A stretch of 12,650 nt of DNA, taken from contig DOKO01000444.1 in assembly GCA_003510825.1 (NCBI GenBank), positions 1 to 12,650 of the forward strand, written 5' to 3'. Both the position numbers and the translations under genes were made by a program. Shown here one piece after another: positions 6,912 through 12,650 of the stretch; the stretch's first letter is position 1; every line of letters begins with the position of its first letter. The stretch is from Stenotrophomonas sp. GTDB lineage: Bacteria; Pseudomonadota; Gammaproteobacteria; Xanthomonadales; Xanthomonadaceae. The notes under the pieces were generated by a model. That model was not told the DNA's origin and searched no databases. It worked only from the letters and a program-made list of their open reading frames with translations.

Positions 6912-8135
6912 ATGCCCACCTATCGTTACAAGGCACTGAACCCGCACGGCGAGGTCTTCGACGGGCAGATGGAAGCGGCCAGCGAGGCCGAGCTGATCGC
7001 CCGCCTGCAGGACCAGGGCCATCTGCCGATGGAAACGCACCTGGCCGCCGAGGGCGGCGGGGTAGGGGGCAGCAGCCTGGGCAACCTGTTCCGCCCGCGT
7101 CCGCTGCAGGGCGCGGCGCTGCTGCAGTTCACCCAGCAGCTGTCGACCCTGCTCGGCGCCGGCCAGCCGCTGGACCGCGCGCTGTCGATCCTGCTCGGCC
7201 TGCCCGAGGACGAACGTTCGCGGCGCGCGATCACCGACATCCGCGACGTGGTGCGCGGCGGTGCGCCGCTGTCGACCGCGCTGGAACGCCAGCACGGCCT
7301 GTTCTCGCGCCTGTACGTGAACATGGTGCGCGCCGGTGAAGCCGGTGGCAGCCTGCACGAGACCCTGCAGCGCCTGGCCGATTACCTTGAACGCAGCCGC
7401 GCGCTGCAGGGCAAGGTGGTCAACGCGCTGGTCTACCCGGCCATCCTGCTGGTGGTGGTCGGTGGCGCGCTGCTGTTCCTGCTCGGCTACGTGGTACCGC
7501 AGTTCGCGCAGATGTATGAAAGCCTGGACGTGGCCCTGCCGTGGTTCACCAACGCGGTGCTGCAGCTGGGCCTGTTCGTGCGTGACTGGTGGATCCTGCT
7601 GCTGGTGGTGCCGGCGGTGCTGGCGCTGCTGCTGGAACGCCAGTTCCGCCAGCCCGCCGCGCGCCTGGCGCTGGATGGCTGGCTGCTGCAGCGGCGCGGC
7701 ATCGGCCGCCTGCTGGGCGAGCTGGAAACCGCACGCCTGGCCCGCACGCTCGGCACGCTGCTGCGCAACGGCGTGCCGCTGCTGGGTGCGCTGGGCATTG
7801 CCCGCAACGTCCTGGGCAATCGTGCGCTGGCTGCTGACCTGGACACCGCCGCCGACGAAGTGAAGAACGGTGCCGGCCTGTCGCTGGCGCTGTCGCGCGG
7901 CAAGCGCTTCCCGCGCCTGGCCCTGCAGATGATCCAGGTCGGCGAGGAATCCGGCGCGCTCGACACCATGCTGCTGAAGGCCGCCGATACCTTCGAACAG
8001 GACAGCGCCCGCCGCATCGACCGCCTGCTGGCGGCGATGGTGCCGGCCATCACCCTGGTGCTGGCCTCGGTGGTCGGTGCGGTCATCGTGGCCGTGCTGG
8101 TACCGCTGTACGACCTCACCAACGCCATCGGCTGA
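6912..8135 (+). CDS. gspF: Type II secretion inner-membrane platform protein GspF (XpsF)
   Basis: Polytopic inner-membrane protein at the centre of the assembly platform, thought to couple ATP-driven GspE motion to extraction of pseudopilins. It has 407 residues, the usual length for the family. The opening MPTYRYKALNPHGE is typical of GspF/PilC. Two homologous cytoplasmic T2SSF domains (about 70-190 and 270-390) are visible. The second contains LQMIQVGEESGALDTML, matching MVRAGEAGGSLHETL in the first. Three membrane segments lie near 172-200, 212-240 and 375-403. The upstream GGGAGA (6895-6900) is a rather distant ribosome site, so expression probably leans on coupling with gspE 24 bases before. 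Confidence 0.96.
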   Translation: MPTYRYKALNPHGEVFDGQMEAASEAELIARLQDQGHLPMETHLAAEGGGVGGSSLGNLFRPRPLQGAALLQFTQQLSTLLGAGQPLDRALSILLGLPEDERSRRAITDIRDVVRGGAPLSTALERQHGLFSRLYVNMVRAGEAGGSLHETLQRLADYLERSRALQGKVVNALVYPAILLVVVGGALLFLLGYVVPQFAQMYESLDVALPWFTNAVLQLGLFVRDWWILLLVVPAVLALLLERQFRQPAARLALDGWLLQRRGIGRLLGELETARLARTLGTLLRNGVPLLGALGIARNVLGNRALAADLDTAADEVKNGAGLSLALSRGKRFPRLALQMIQVGEESGALDTMLLKAADTFEQDSARRIDRLLAAMVPAITLVLASVVGAVIVAVLVPLYDLTNAIG

Positions 8136-8172
8136 CGATGGCTTTCCCTGCAACCCCGACTCACCGCAACTG

Positions 8173-8178
8173 AAAGGA
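8173..8178 (+). promoter_or_regulatory. Ribosome binding site of gspG
   Basis: AAAGGA sits six bases before ATG 8185 and fixes the start of the major pseudopilin. The reading frame is open further upstream (to ATG 8077), but that part overlaps gspF and encodes no leader-like sequence. The good site fits the need for many more copies of GspG than of its neighbours. Confidence 0.7.
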
Positions 8179-8184
8179 CCGACC

Positions 8185-8628
8185 ATGCTTGCTTCCCGTC
8201 GCCCGATCCGCCTGTCCTTCGCCAGCGCACGCCACCAGACCGGCATGAGCCTTTTGGAAATCATCATCGTCATCGTGCTGATCGGCGCGGTGCTGACCCT
8301 GGTCGCCAGCCGCGTGCTCGGCGGCGCCGACCGCGGCAAGGCAAACATCGCCAAGGCGCAGGTGCAGACCGTCGCCTCGAAGATCGACAATTACCAGATC
8401 GACACCGGCAAGCTGCCCGGTTCGCTCAACGACCTGGTGACCTCCCCGGCCGGTGTCGGTGGCTGGCTGGGTCCGTATGCCAAGCCTGCCGATCTGAATG
8501 ACCCGTGGGGCCACGCGCTCGAATACCGCGCACCGGGCGAAGGCCAGGCCTACGAACTGATCAGCCTGGGCAAGGACGGCAAGGCCGGCGGCAGCAGCGT
8601 CGATGCTGACATCCGCTACGAGCCGTAA
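8185..8628 (+). CDS. gspG: Major pseudopilin GspG (XpsG)
   Basis: Main subunit of the periplasmic pseudopilus. It has 147 residues with a class III (prepilin) signal. The prepilin peptidase site is HQTG/MSLLE, cutting after Gly20 to leave a mature Met1 and the key Glu5 (Glu25 of the precursor), followed by a hydrophobic helix (IIIVIVLIGAVLTLV). The C-terminal calcium loop typical of GspG is present as SLGKDGKAGG...VDADI, with acidic residues Asp131, Asp140 and Asp142. The 20-residue leader is longer than the 6-7 residues of GspI and GspJ here, and the mature protein starts with Met rather than Phe. Separated from gspF by 49 bases; gspH starts after six. The prepilin peptidase (GspO/PilD) is not in this window. 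Confidence 0.97.
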   Translation: MLASRRPIRLSFASARHQTGMSLLEIIIVIVLIGAVLTLVASRVLGGADRGKANIAKAQVQTVASKIDNYQIDTGKLPGSLNDLVTSPAGVGGWLGPYAKPADLNDPWGHALEYRAPGEGQAYELISLGKDGKAGGSSVDADIRYEP

Positions 8629-8634
8629 TCCCGC

Positions 8635-9129
8635 ATGACGCCGTACCTGCCGCGCCGGCTGCCCAGCCCGCGCCTGCACGGCAGGCGCGCGACCGGCCTG
8701 TCGCTGCTGGAGATGCTGCTGGTGATCGCGTTGATCGCGGCCATCGGCCTGATCACGGCGGCCGGCCTGTCGCGTGGCTTTGCCGGCATGCAGCTGCGCA
8801 GCGCGGGCAAGGACATCGCCAGCCAGCTGCGCATGGTGCGCGCGCAGGCGATTGCCCGCGGCGAACCGCAGCGCTTCGTCATCGAACCGGCCGAGCACCG
8901 CTGGCAGGGCGCCAACGAGCGTCGTGGCAGCGTGCCCGAGCCGGTGCAGGTGGTGTTTGAAGGCGCCGCGCAGCTCAGCGATGCGCCGGGGCAGGGCGTG
9001 ATCGAATTCCATCCCGATGGTGGCTCCAGTGGCGGCCGCATCCGTTTGCAGCGCGACGCCGCCGAATGGCGCATTGATGTCGGCTGGCTGACCGGCGAGG
9101 TCCGCTCCGGTCCGTGGCGGGCGCAATGA
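8635..9129 (+). CDS. gspH: Minor pseudopilin GspH (XpsH)
   Basis: Minor pseudopilin placed between the GspI-J-K tip and the GspG shaft. It has 164 residues. The prepilin site is RRATG/LSLLEM, cutting after Gly21 and keeping mature Glu5 (residue 26), followed by the hydrophobic helix LLVIALIAAIGLITAAG. The rest is a globular GspH-type beta-rich domain (about 60-160). The 21-residue, arginine-rich leader is long. No clear Shine-Dalgarno precedes ATG 8635, which lies six bases after the gspG stop, so translation is probably coupled. The stop codon overlaps the gspI start as ATGA. Confidence 0.9.
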   Translation: MTPYLPRRLPSPRLHGRRATGLSLLEMLLVIALIAAIGLITAAGLSRGFAGMQLRSAGKDIASQLRMVRAQAIARGEPQRFVIEPAEHRWQGANERRGSVPEPVQVVFEGAAQLSDAPGQGVIEFHPDGGSSGGRIRLQRDAAEWRIDVGWLTGEVRSGPWRAQ

Positions 9130-9545
9130 AACAGTCGGCGCGTGGTTTCACCCTGCTCGAAGTGATCGTGGCCTTCGCCCTGCTGGGCCTGGCCCTGACC
9201 CTGCTGCTGGGCAGCCTGTCCGGTGGCGCGCGGCAGGTTCGCGATGGCGAGCTGCGTACCCGTGCGGTGCTGCATGCGCAGTCGCTGCTGGCCAGCGCCG
9301 GCGTCGACGCGCCACTGCAGGTCGGCAGCCAGAGTGGCGAATGGGAACAGGGCCGCTACCACTGGCAGCTGCAGGTGCAGCCATGGAGCGAGCCGCGTGC
9401 CGGCGATGTCGCGCCGACGCAGTCACCGGGTGCGCCGTGGCTGGCCGAACTGCAGCTGCAGGTGCGCTGGGGTGACGGCGAACGCGAGAAGCTGCAGTGG
9501 CGCAGCCTGCGCCTGTTGCCGCCGGACCTGGAGGGCGCACGATGA
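9126..9545 (+). CDS. gspI: Minor pseudopilin GspI (XpsI)
   Basis: Minor pseudopilin that nucleates the tip complex with GspJ and GspK. It has 139 residues. The classical prepilin signal ARG/FTLLE cuts after Gly7, with Glu12 becoming mature Glu5, followed by VIVAFALLGLALTLLLG. I chose ATG 9126 because it overlaps the gspH stop as ATGA and gives a leader of normal length. An in-frame GTG at 9114 would add four residues. The short acidic and tryptophan-rich C-terminal domain fits GspI. Order between gspH and gspJ supports the call. Confidence 0.92.
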   Translation: MKQSARGFTLLEVIVAFALLGLALTLLLGSLSGGARQVRDGELRTRAVLHAQSLLASAGVDAPLQVGSQSGEWEQGRYHWQLQVQPWSEPRAGDVAPTQSPGAPWLAELQLQVRWGDGEREKLQWRSLRLLPPDLEGAR

Positions 9546-10174
9546 AGCGTCGCGCTGCCGGCTTCACCCTGGTCGAAGTGATGCTGGCCACCGTGCTGCT
9601 GGCCGGTGGCCTGGCCCTGGCATTCGCCAGCGTGCGTGCGGCAATGGCGGTCAGCCAACGCGGCGAACAGATCGCGGCCGACAGCGAACGCATGCGCGCG
9701 GTGCAGGCGCTGCTGCGGCGCCAGCTGGGCGGTGCGCTGCGCAGCCCGATCGAGGTGCCCGATCCGACCCGCGAGCCGGTGTTCTTCCAGGGCGATGATG
9801 AAGGCATGCAGTTCGTCGCCGATCTGCCCGGCTACCTCGGTCGCGGCGGGCCCTACCTGCATACCCTGCAGGTGGATGGCGCGCCCGGCCAGCGCCGCCT
9901 GCTGCTGGACCTGGTGCTGCTGCTGGAAGGCGAACGCCTGCCGGAAACGCCGCCGCGCCCACCCGAAGTGCTGGCCGATGCACTGAAAGAAGTGAAGCTG
10001 CGCTACCGCGGCATCGACCCGGCCAACGGACAGATGAGCGACTGGCTGCCGCGCTGGGACGACACCCGGCGGCTGCCGTTGCTGGTGGAAGTGCAGATCG
10101 TGCCGCAGCGTGGCGCGCCGTGGCCGCCGCTGGTGGTTGCACCGCGCAGCGGCGGCATGGGCGGTGCACGATGA
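9542..10174 (+). CDS. gspJ: Minor pseudopilin GspJ (XpsJ)
   Basis: Minor pseudopilin of the pseudopilus tip, partner of GspI and GspK. It has 210 residues. The prepilin signal RAAG/FTLVE cuts after Gly7, with Glu12 as mature Glu5, followed by the helix VMLATVLLAGGLALAFA. The long globular domain contains the RAVQALLRRQLGGALRS stretch typical of GspJ. ATG 9542 overlaps the gspI stop as ATGA and is preceded by GGAGGG at 9530-9535, six bases away, the clearest ribosome site among the minor pseudopilin genes. The open frame upstream of this ATG is overlap with gspI. Confidence 0.93.
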   Translation: MKRRAAGFTLVEVMLATVLLAGGLALAFASVRAAMAVSQRGEQIAADSERMRAVQALLRRQLGGALRSPIEVPDPTREPVFFQGDDEGMQFVADLPGYLGRGGPYLHTLQVDGAPGQRRLLLDLVLLLEGERLPETPPRPPEVLADALKEVKLRYRGIDPANGQMSDWLPRWDDTRRLPLLVEVQIVPQRGAPWPPLVVAPRSGGMGGAR

Positions 10175-11034
10175 AGGAACAGCGCGGGGCCGCCCTGGTG
10201 CTGGTGTTGTGGCTGATCGCGCTGATGACCGCGCTGGTCGGTGCCTTCGCGCTGACCGCACGCGTGGAGCACCTGCAGCAGCGCGTGCTCGACGATGACG
10301 CGCGCGGCCAGGAACGTGCCCGTGCCGGGCTGGAATATGCACTGCTGCGCCTGCGCCCGGACCCGCAGCGGCCGGCCTGGCAGGCCGATGGACGCACCTA
10401 CCGCTGGCAGTACGACGATGTCCCGGTCGAAATCCGGGTGCTGGACGAGAACGGCAAGATCAACCTGAACCTGGCCGACGCGACGCTGCTGACAGCATTC
10501 CTGCAGGCGCTGGGCGAACCCGCCGAGCAGGCGCGGCAGCTGGCCGGTGCCATCATCGACTGGCGTGACGAAGACAGCCTGCTGCAGCCCGGTGGTGGCG
10601 CCGAGGCGCCGGACTATGCAGCGGCGGGCCTGCCGTATGGGCCGCGCAACAAGCGCTTCGAAACCCTGGGCGAACTGCAGCGCGTGCTCGGCATGCGTGC
10701 CTCGCTGTACACGACGATGCTGCCGTATCTGACGCTTTACAGCCGACAGGCGCGGCCGGATCCGCGCGTGGCGGGGGCGCCGGTGCTGACCGCATTGGGC
10801 CTGGATGCCGAGCAGGTGCTGGCGCAGCGCGCCCAGCAGGAGCGTGACGAAGGTTCCGGTGCGGCGCCGTCAATGCTTGCCAGCGGCAGCGGCACCTATA
10901 GTATCGAGACCCGTGCCATCGACGGCAGCGGTCGCTTGTCGGTCCTGCAGGCGGTGGTACGCAATGGATCGGGCGGTGTGCCCGGACGAACCTACACGGT
11001 GCTTCGCTGGGAGCAGGGAATGGCAGCAAGATGA
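10171..11034 (+). CDS. gspK: Minor pseudopilin GspK (XpsK)
   Basis: Large tip pseudopilin that caps the pseudopilus with GspI and GspJ. It has 287 residues. The prepilin site is QRG/AALVLVLW after Gly6. Mature position 5 is Leu rather than Glu, the known exception for GspK. The hallmark DENGKINLNLA follows at about 92-102, then the helical GspK domain with IIDWRDED, which is conserved in the family and lies near the calcium site. ATG 10171 overlaps the gspJ stop as ATGA, and the stop at 11032-11034 overlaps the gspL start the same way. Confidence 0.96.
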   Translation: MKEQRGAALVLVLWLIALMTALVGAFALTARVEHLQQRVLDDDARGQERARAGLEYALLRLRPDPQRPAWQADGRTYRWQYDDVPVEIRVLDENGKINLNLADATLLTAFLQALGEPAEQARQLAGAIIDWRDEDSLLQPGGGAEAPDYAAAGLPYGPRNKRFETLGELQRVLGMRASLYTTMLPYLTLYSRQARPDPRVAGAPVLTALGLDAEQVLAQRAQQERDEGSGAAPSMLASGSGTYSIETRAIDGSGRLSVLQAVVRNGSGGVPGRTYTVLRWEQGMAAR

Positions 11035-12194
11035 CGGCATGGCAGGACAGCCTGCGGCAGGTGCAGGGGCGGATCGGCCCAGGTGCGGGCCGTTTCCTGC
11101 GCTGGTGGCGGCAGTCCCTGCTGGCCTGGGTACCGGCGCGTTGGCAGTGGGCGCTGGGCTGGTCGCAGACCCGCCTGCTGCTGCAGCGGCAGGGTGACCT
11201 GCTGCAGGTCTGGCGCGAAGCCGGGCAGGGCCTGGAACCCGTGGCCAGCCTGCCATGGCCGACCCAGCCGGCTGAACTGGACCGCGTCCTCGACGCGCGC
11301 CTGCGCAGCCTGCCGCGGGTCTGGCTGCTGGCCGAGCCGCAGGTCCTGCGCCGCAACCTGCGCCTGCCGATGGCCGCCAGCGACCGCCTGCGCGCGGTGG
11401 TTGGTTATGAGATTGATCGGCAGACGCCATTCGAATCCAGCCAGGTCAGCTATGACGTGCGCGAACGCGGCAGTGCCGGCGAAGGCCTGCTGCAGGTTGA
11501 ACTGGTGGCGTGGCCGCTGCGCCAGCTCGATGCCTGGCGTGGCCAGGTCGGCGCCTGGGCCGATGCGCTGTCCGGTGTCGATGCCCTCGACGCGCAGGGC
11601 CAGCCGCTGCAGGTGAACCTGCTGCCGCCGGCCCAGCGCCAGCCGCGGCATGACCCGATGCGGCGCTGGAACCTGCTGCTCGGCCTGGCTGCACTGGTGA
11701 TGCTGGTGCTGGCCGCCGCACAGCTGCTGGACAACCGCCGCGAGGCCGCCGACGCCCTGCGCGAGGAGGTGGATCGCAGCGCCCGCAGTGCGCGTGGCGT
11801 GGCCAGCGAGCGCAGCGAACTGCAGGCGCTGCTGGACGGTGCCGCGTTCCTGGAAAAGCAGCGCGCCCAGCGCGCCAGCACGGTGGAGCTGTGGAATGAA
11901 CTGACCCAGCGCCTGCCCAATGGCACCTACCTGGAAAAACTGGCCATCGAGAACAACAACCTGCAGCTGATCGGCCTCAGCAGCGAAGCCTCGCAGCTGG
12001 TGCAGCTGCTGCAGGACGCACCGCAGTGGCGCAAGGTCAACCTGACCGGCGTGCTGCAGGCCGACGGCGCCGGCAGCGGCCGTGACCGCTTCACCCTGAC
12101 CGCCGAGCTGCAGCCGGTGCCGGTGGCCCCGGCCGCCGCCCCTGCCGCCCCAGCCAAGGAGGCGGCCGATGCCGATGCCAAGCGCACGCCGTGA
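11031..12194 (+). CDS. gspL: Type II secretion inner-membrane protein GspL (XpsL)
   Basis: Bitopic platform protein whose cytoplasmic actin-like domain binds the GspE N-terminus and whose periplasmic domain pairs with GspM. It has 387 residues. The cytoplasmic part is about 1-210, one membrane helix lies at about 213-232 (LLLGLAALVMLVLAAAQLL), then come a coiled coil (about 233-285) and a PilN-like ferredoxin-fold region (LWNELTQRLPNGTYLEKLAI). The last 25 or so residues are a Pro/Ala-rich low-complexity tail. ATG 11031 overlaps the gspK stop as ATGA. The tail codons carry the gspM ribosome site, and the two genes overlap by 26 bases. Confidence 0.93.
   Translation: MTAWQDSLRQVQGRIGPGAGRFLRWWRQSLLAWVPARWQWALGWSQTRLLLQRQGDLLQVWREAGQGLEPVASLPWPTQPAELDRVLDARLRSLPRVWLLAEPQVLRRNLRLPMAASDRLRAVVGYEIDRQTPFESSQVSYDVRERGSAGEGLLQVELVAWPLRQLDAWRGQVGAWADALSGVDALDAQGQPLQVNLLPPAQRQPRHDPMRRWNLLLGLAALVMLVLAAAQLLDNRREAADALREEVDRSARSARGVASERSELQALLDGAAFLEKQRAQRASTVELWNELTQRLPNGTYLEKLAIENNNLQLIGLSSEASQLVQLLQDAPQWRKVNLTGVLQADGAGSGRDRFTLTAELQPVPVAPAAAPAAPAKEAADADAKRTP
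12156..12162 (+). promoter_or_regulatory. Strong ribosome binding site of gspM inside the gspL coding tail
   Basis: AAGGAGG, a full Shine-Dalgarno match, lies six bases before ATG 12169. It is also read as Lys-Glu-Ala codons of the GspL tail. It decides the gspM start at 12169 rather than the second ATG at 12175. Confidence 0.8.
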
Positions 12195-12650
12195 CCGCTG
12201 GCTGGCGCTGGCACTGCTGGTGGCAGTGCTGGGCCTGGCCTACCTGCTGCTGGTGCACCCGTGGTTCACCCAGCCGCTGCTGGCCATCAACGACGACGTA
12301 GCCGCGCTGCGCGAGCGCCAGCAGCGCGTGCAGGCACAGCTGCAGCAGCAGCCGCAGATCGAACAGCGCCTGCAGCAGACCCGCGAGGCCCTGCAGCAGC
12401 GCCCTGGTTTCCTGCGCGAAGCCACTGCCGAAGCCGCCGCCGCCGCCCTCGGTGCGCGCGTGCAGGATGCGGTGGCCACGGCCAGCCCGGGCAACCGCAG
12501 CTGCACCATCAGCAACCGCACGCCGCTCACCGACAACCGCCGCGATGCCGAGTTCGTGCGCGTGGCCATGCAGGTGCGCCTGCGCTGTGGCGTGGCCGAA
12601 CTGGCCACCGTGCTGCACAGCCTGGAAACCGGCAGCCCGCGCCTGTTCGT
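12169..12650 (+). CDS. gspM: Type II secretion inner-membrane protein GspM (XpsM), 5' part, runs off window
   Basis: Bitopic inner-membrane protein that forms a dimeric periplasmic partner for GspL. 160 complete codons are visible, starting MPMPSARRDRW, and the frame is still open at the last base. After a short basic cytoplasmic start there is one membrane helix (about 12-28, LALALLVAVLGLAYLLL). A glutamine-rich coiled coil follows (about 43-78), then the start of the ferredoxin-like periplasmic domain. Two cysteines (SCTIS and LRCGV, near 110 and 139) might form a disulfide. It overlaps gspL by 26 bases in another frame. The identity rests on position after gspL, topology and general similarity to XpsM. 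Confidence 0.88.
   Translation, partial: MPMPSARRDRWLALALLVAVLGLAYLLLVHPWFTQPLLAINDDVAALRERQQRVQAQLQQQPQIEQRLQQTREALQQRPGFLREATAEAAAAALGARVQDAVATASPGNRSCTISNRTPLTDNRRDAEFVRVAMQVRLRCGVAELATVLHSLETGSPRLF

Noticed and set aside
6423..8390. Minus-strand open frame of 655 codons across gspE, gspF and gspG
   Set aside because: It crosses three well-supported plus-strand genes, has no recognisable motif or ribosome site, and its Gln/Arg/Ala-rich composition is typical of antisense shadows.

Overview
The window is GC-rich, gene-dense DNA, with every gene I can support on the plus strand. It looks like a gammaproteobacterium of the Xanthomonadaceae, most likely Stenotrophomonas maltophilia or a close relative. 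The reasons are the type II secretion gene order E-F-G-H-I-J-K-L-M with no gspC in front (the Xps layout) and, directly upstream, a secreted subtilisin-like protease resembling StmPr1. The species call is inference from gene content, because no search was possible.

Layout: (1) 2-2962 is the 3' part of a large trimeric autotransporter adhesin (YadA/Hia type). It has collagen-like head repeats, several neck motifs, coiled-coil stalk pieces and a C-terminal membrane anchor. A long in-frame module recurs exactly 924 bp apart, and the 5' end lies outside the window. (2) 2963-3127 is an intergenic region with three successive inverted repeats and no clear promoter. (3) 3128-5017 encodes a pre-pro-subtilase (S8) with a C-terminal PPC domain, followed by a strong intrinsic terminator at about 5052-5090. 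(4) 5166-12650 is a type II secretion (xps/gsp) operon: gspE, gspF, gspG, gspH, gspI, gspJ, gspK, gspL and the 5' part of gspM, which runs off the window.

How the genes work together: GspE is the cytoplasmic ATPase. It is tied to the inner-membrane platform GspF/GspL/GspM, which assembles a periplasmic pseudopilus from the major pseudopilin GspG capped by the minor pseudopilins GspH, I, J and K. The pseudopilus pushes folded exoproteins through an outer-membrane secretin that should be encoded beyond the right edge. The protease upstream has a Sec signal peptide and is a probable cargo of this system, so cargo and machine are adjacent but separated by a terminator. The adhesin is a type V system and does not depend on the type II machine.

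I found no mobile element, CRISPR array, tRNA or rRNA, and no undescribed multi-gene system. The points most worth a second look are the single-cysteine GspE that lacks the zinc-binding tetracysteine motif, the ATGA overlap chain through gspH-gspL, the 924-bp adhesin repeat, and the hairpin-rich leader of the protease gene.
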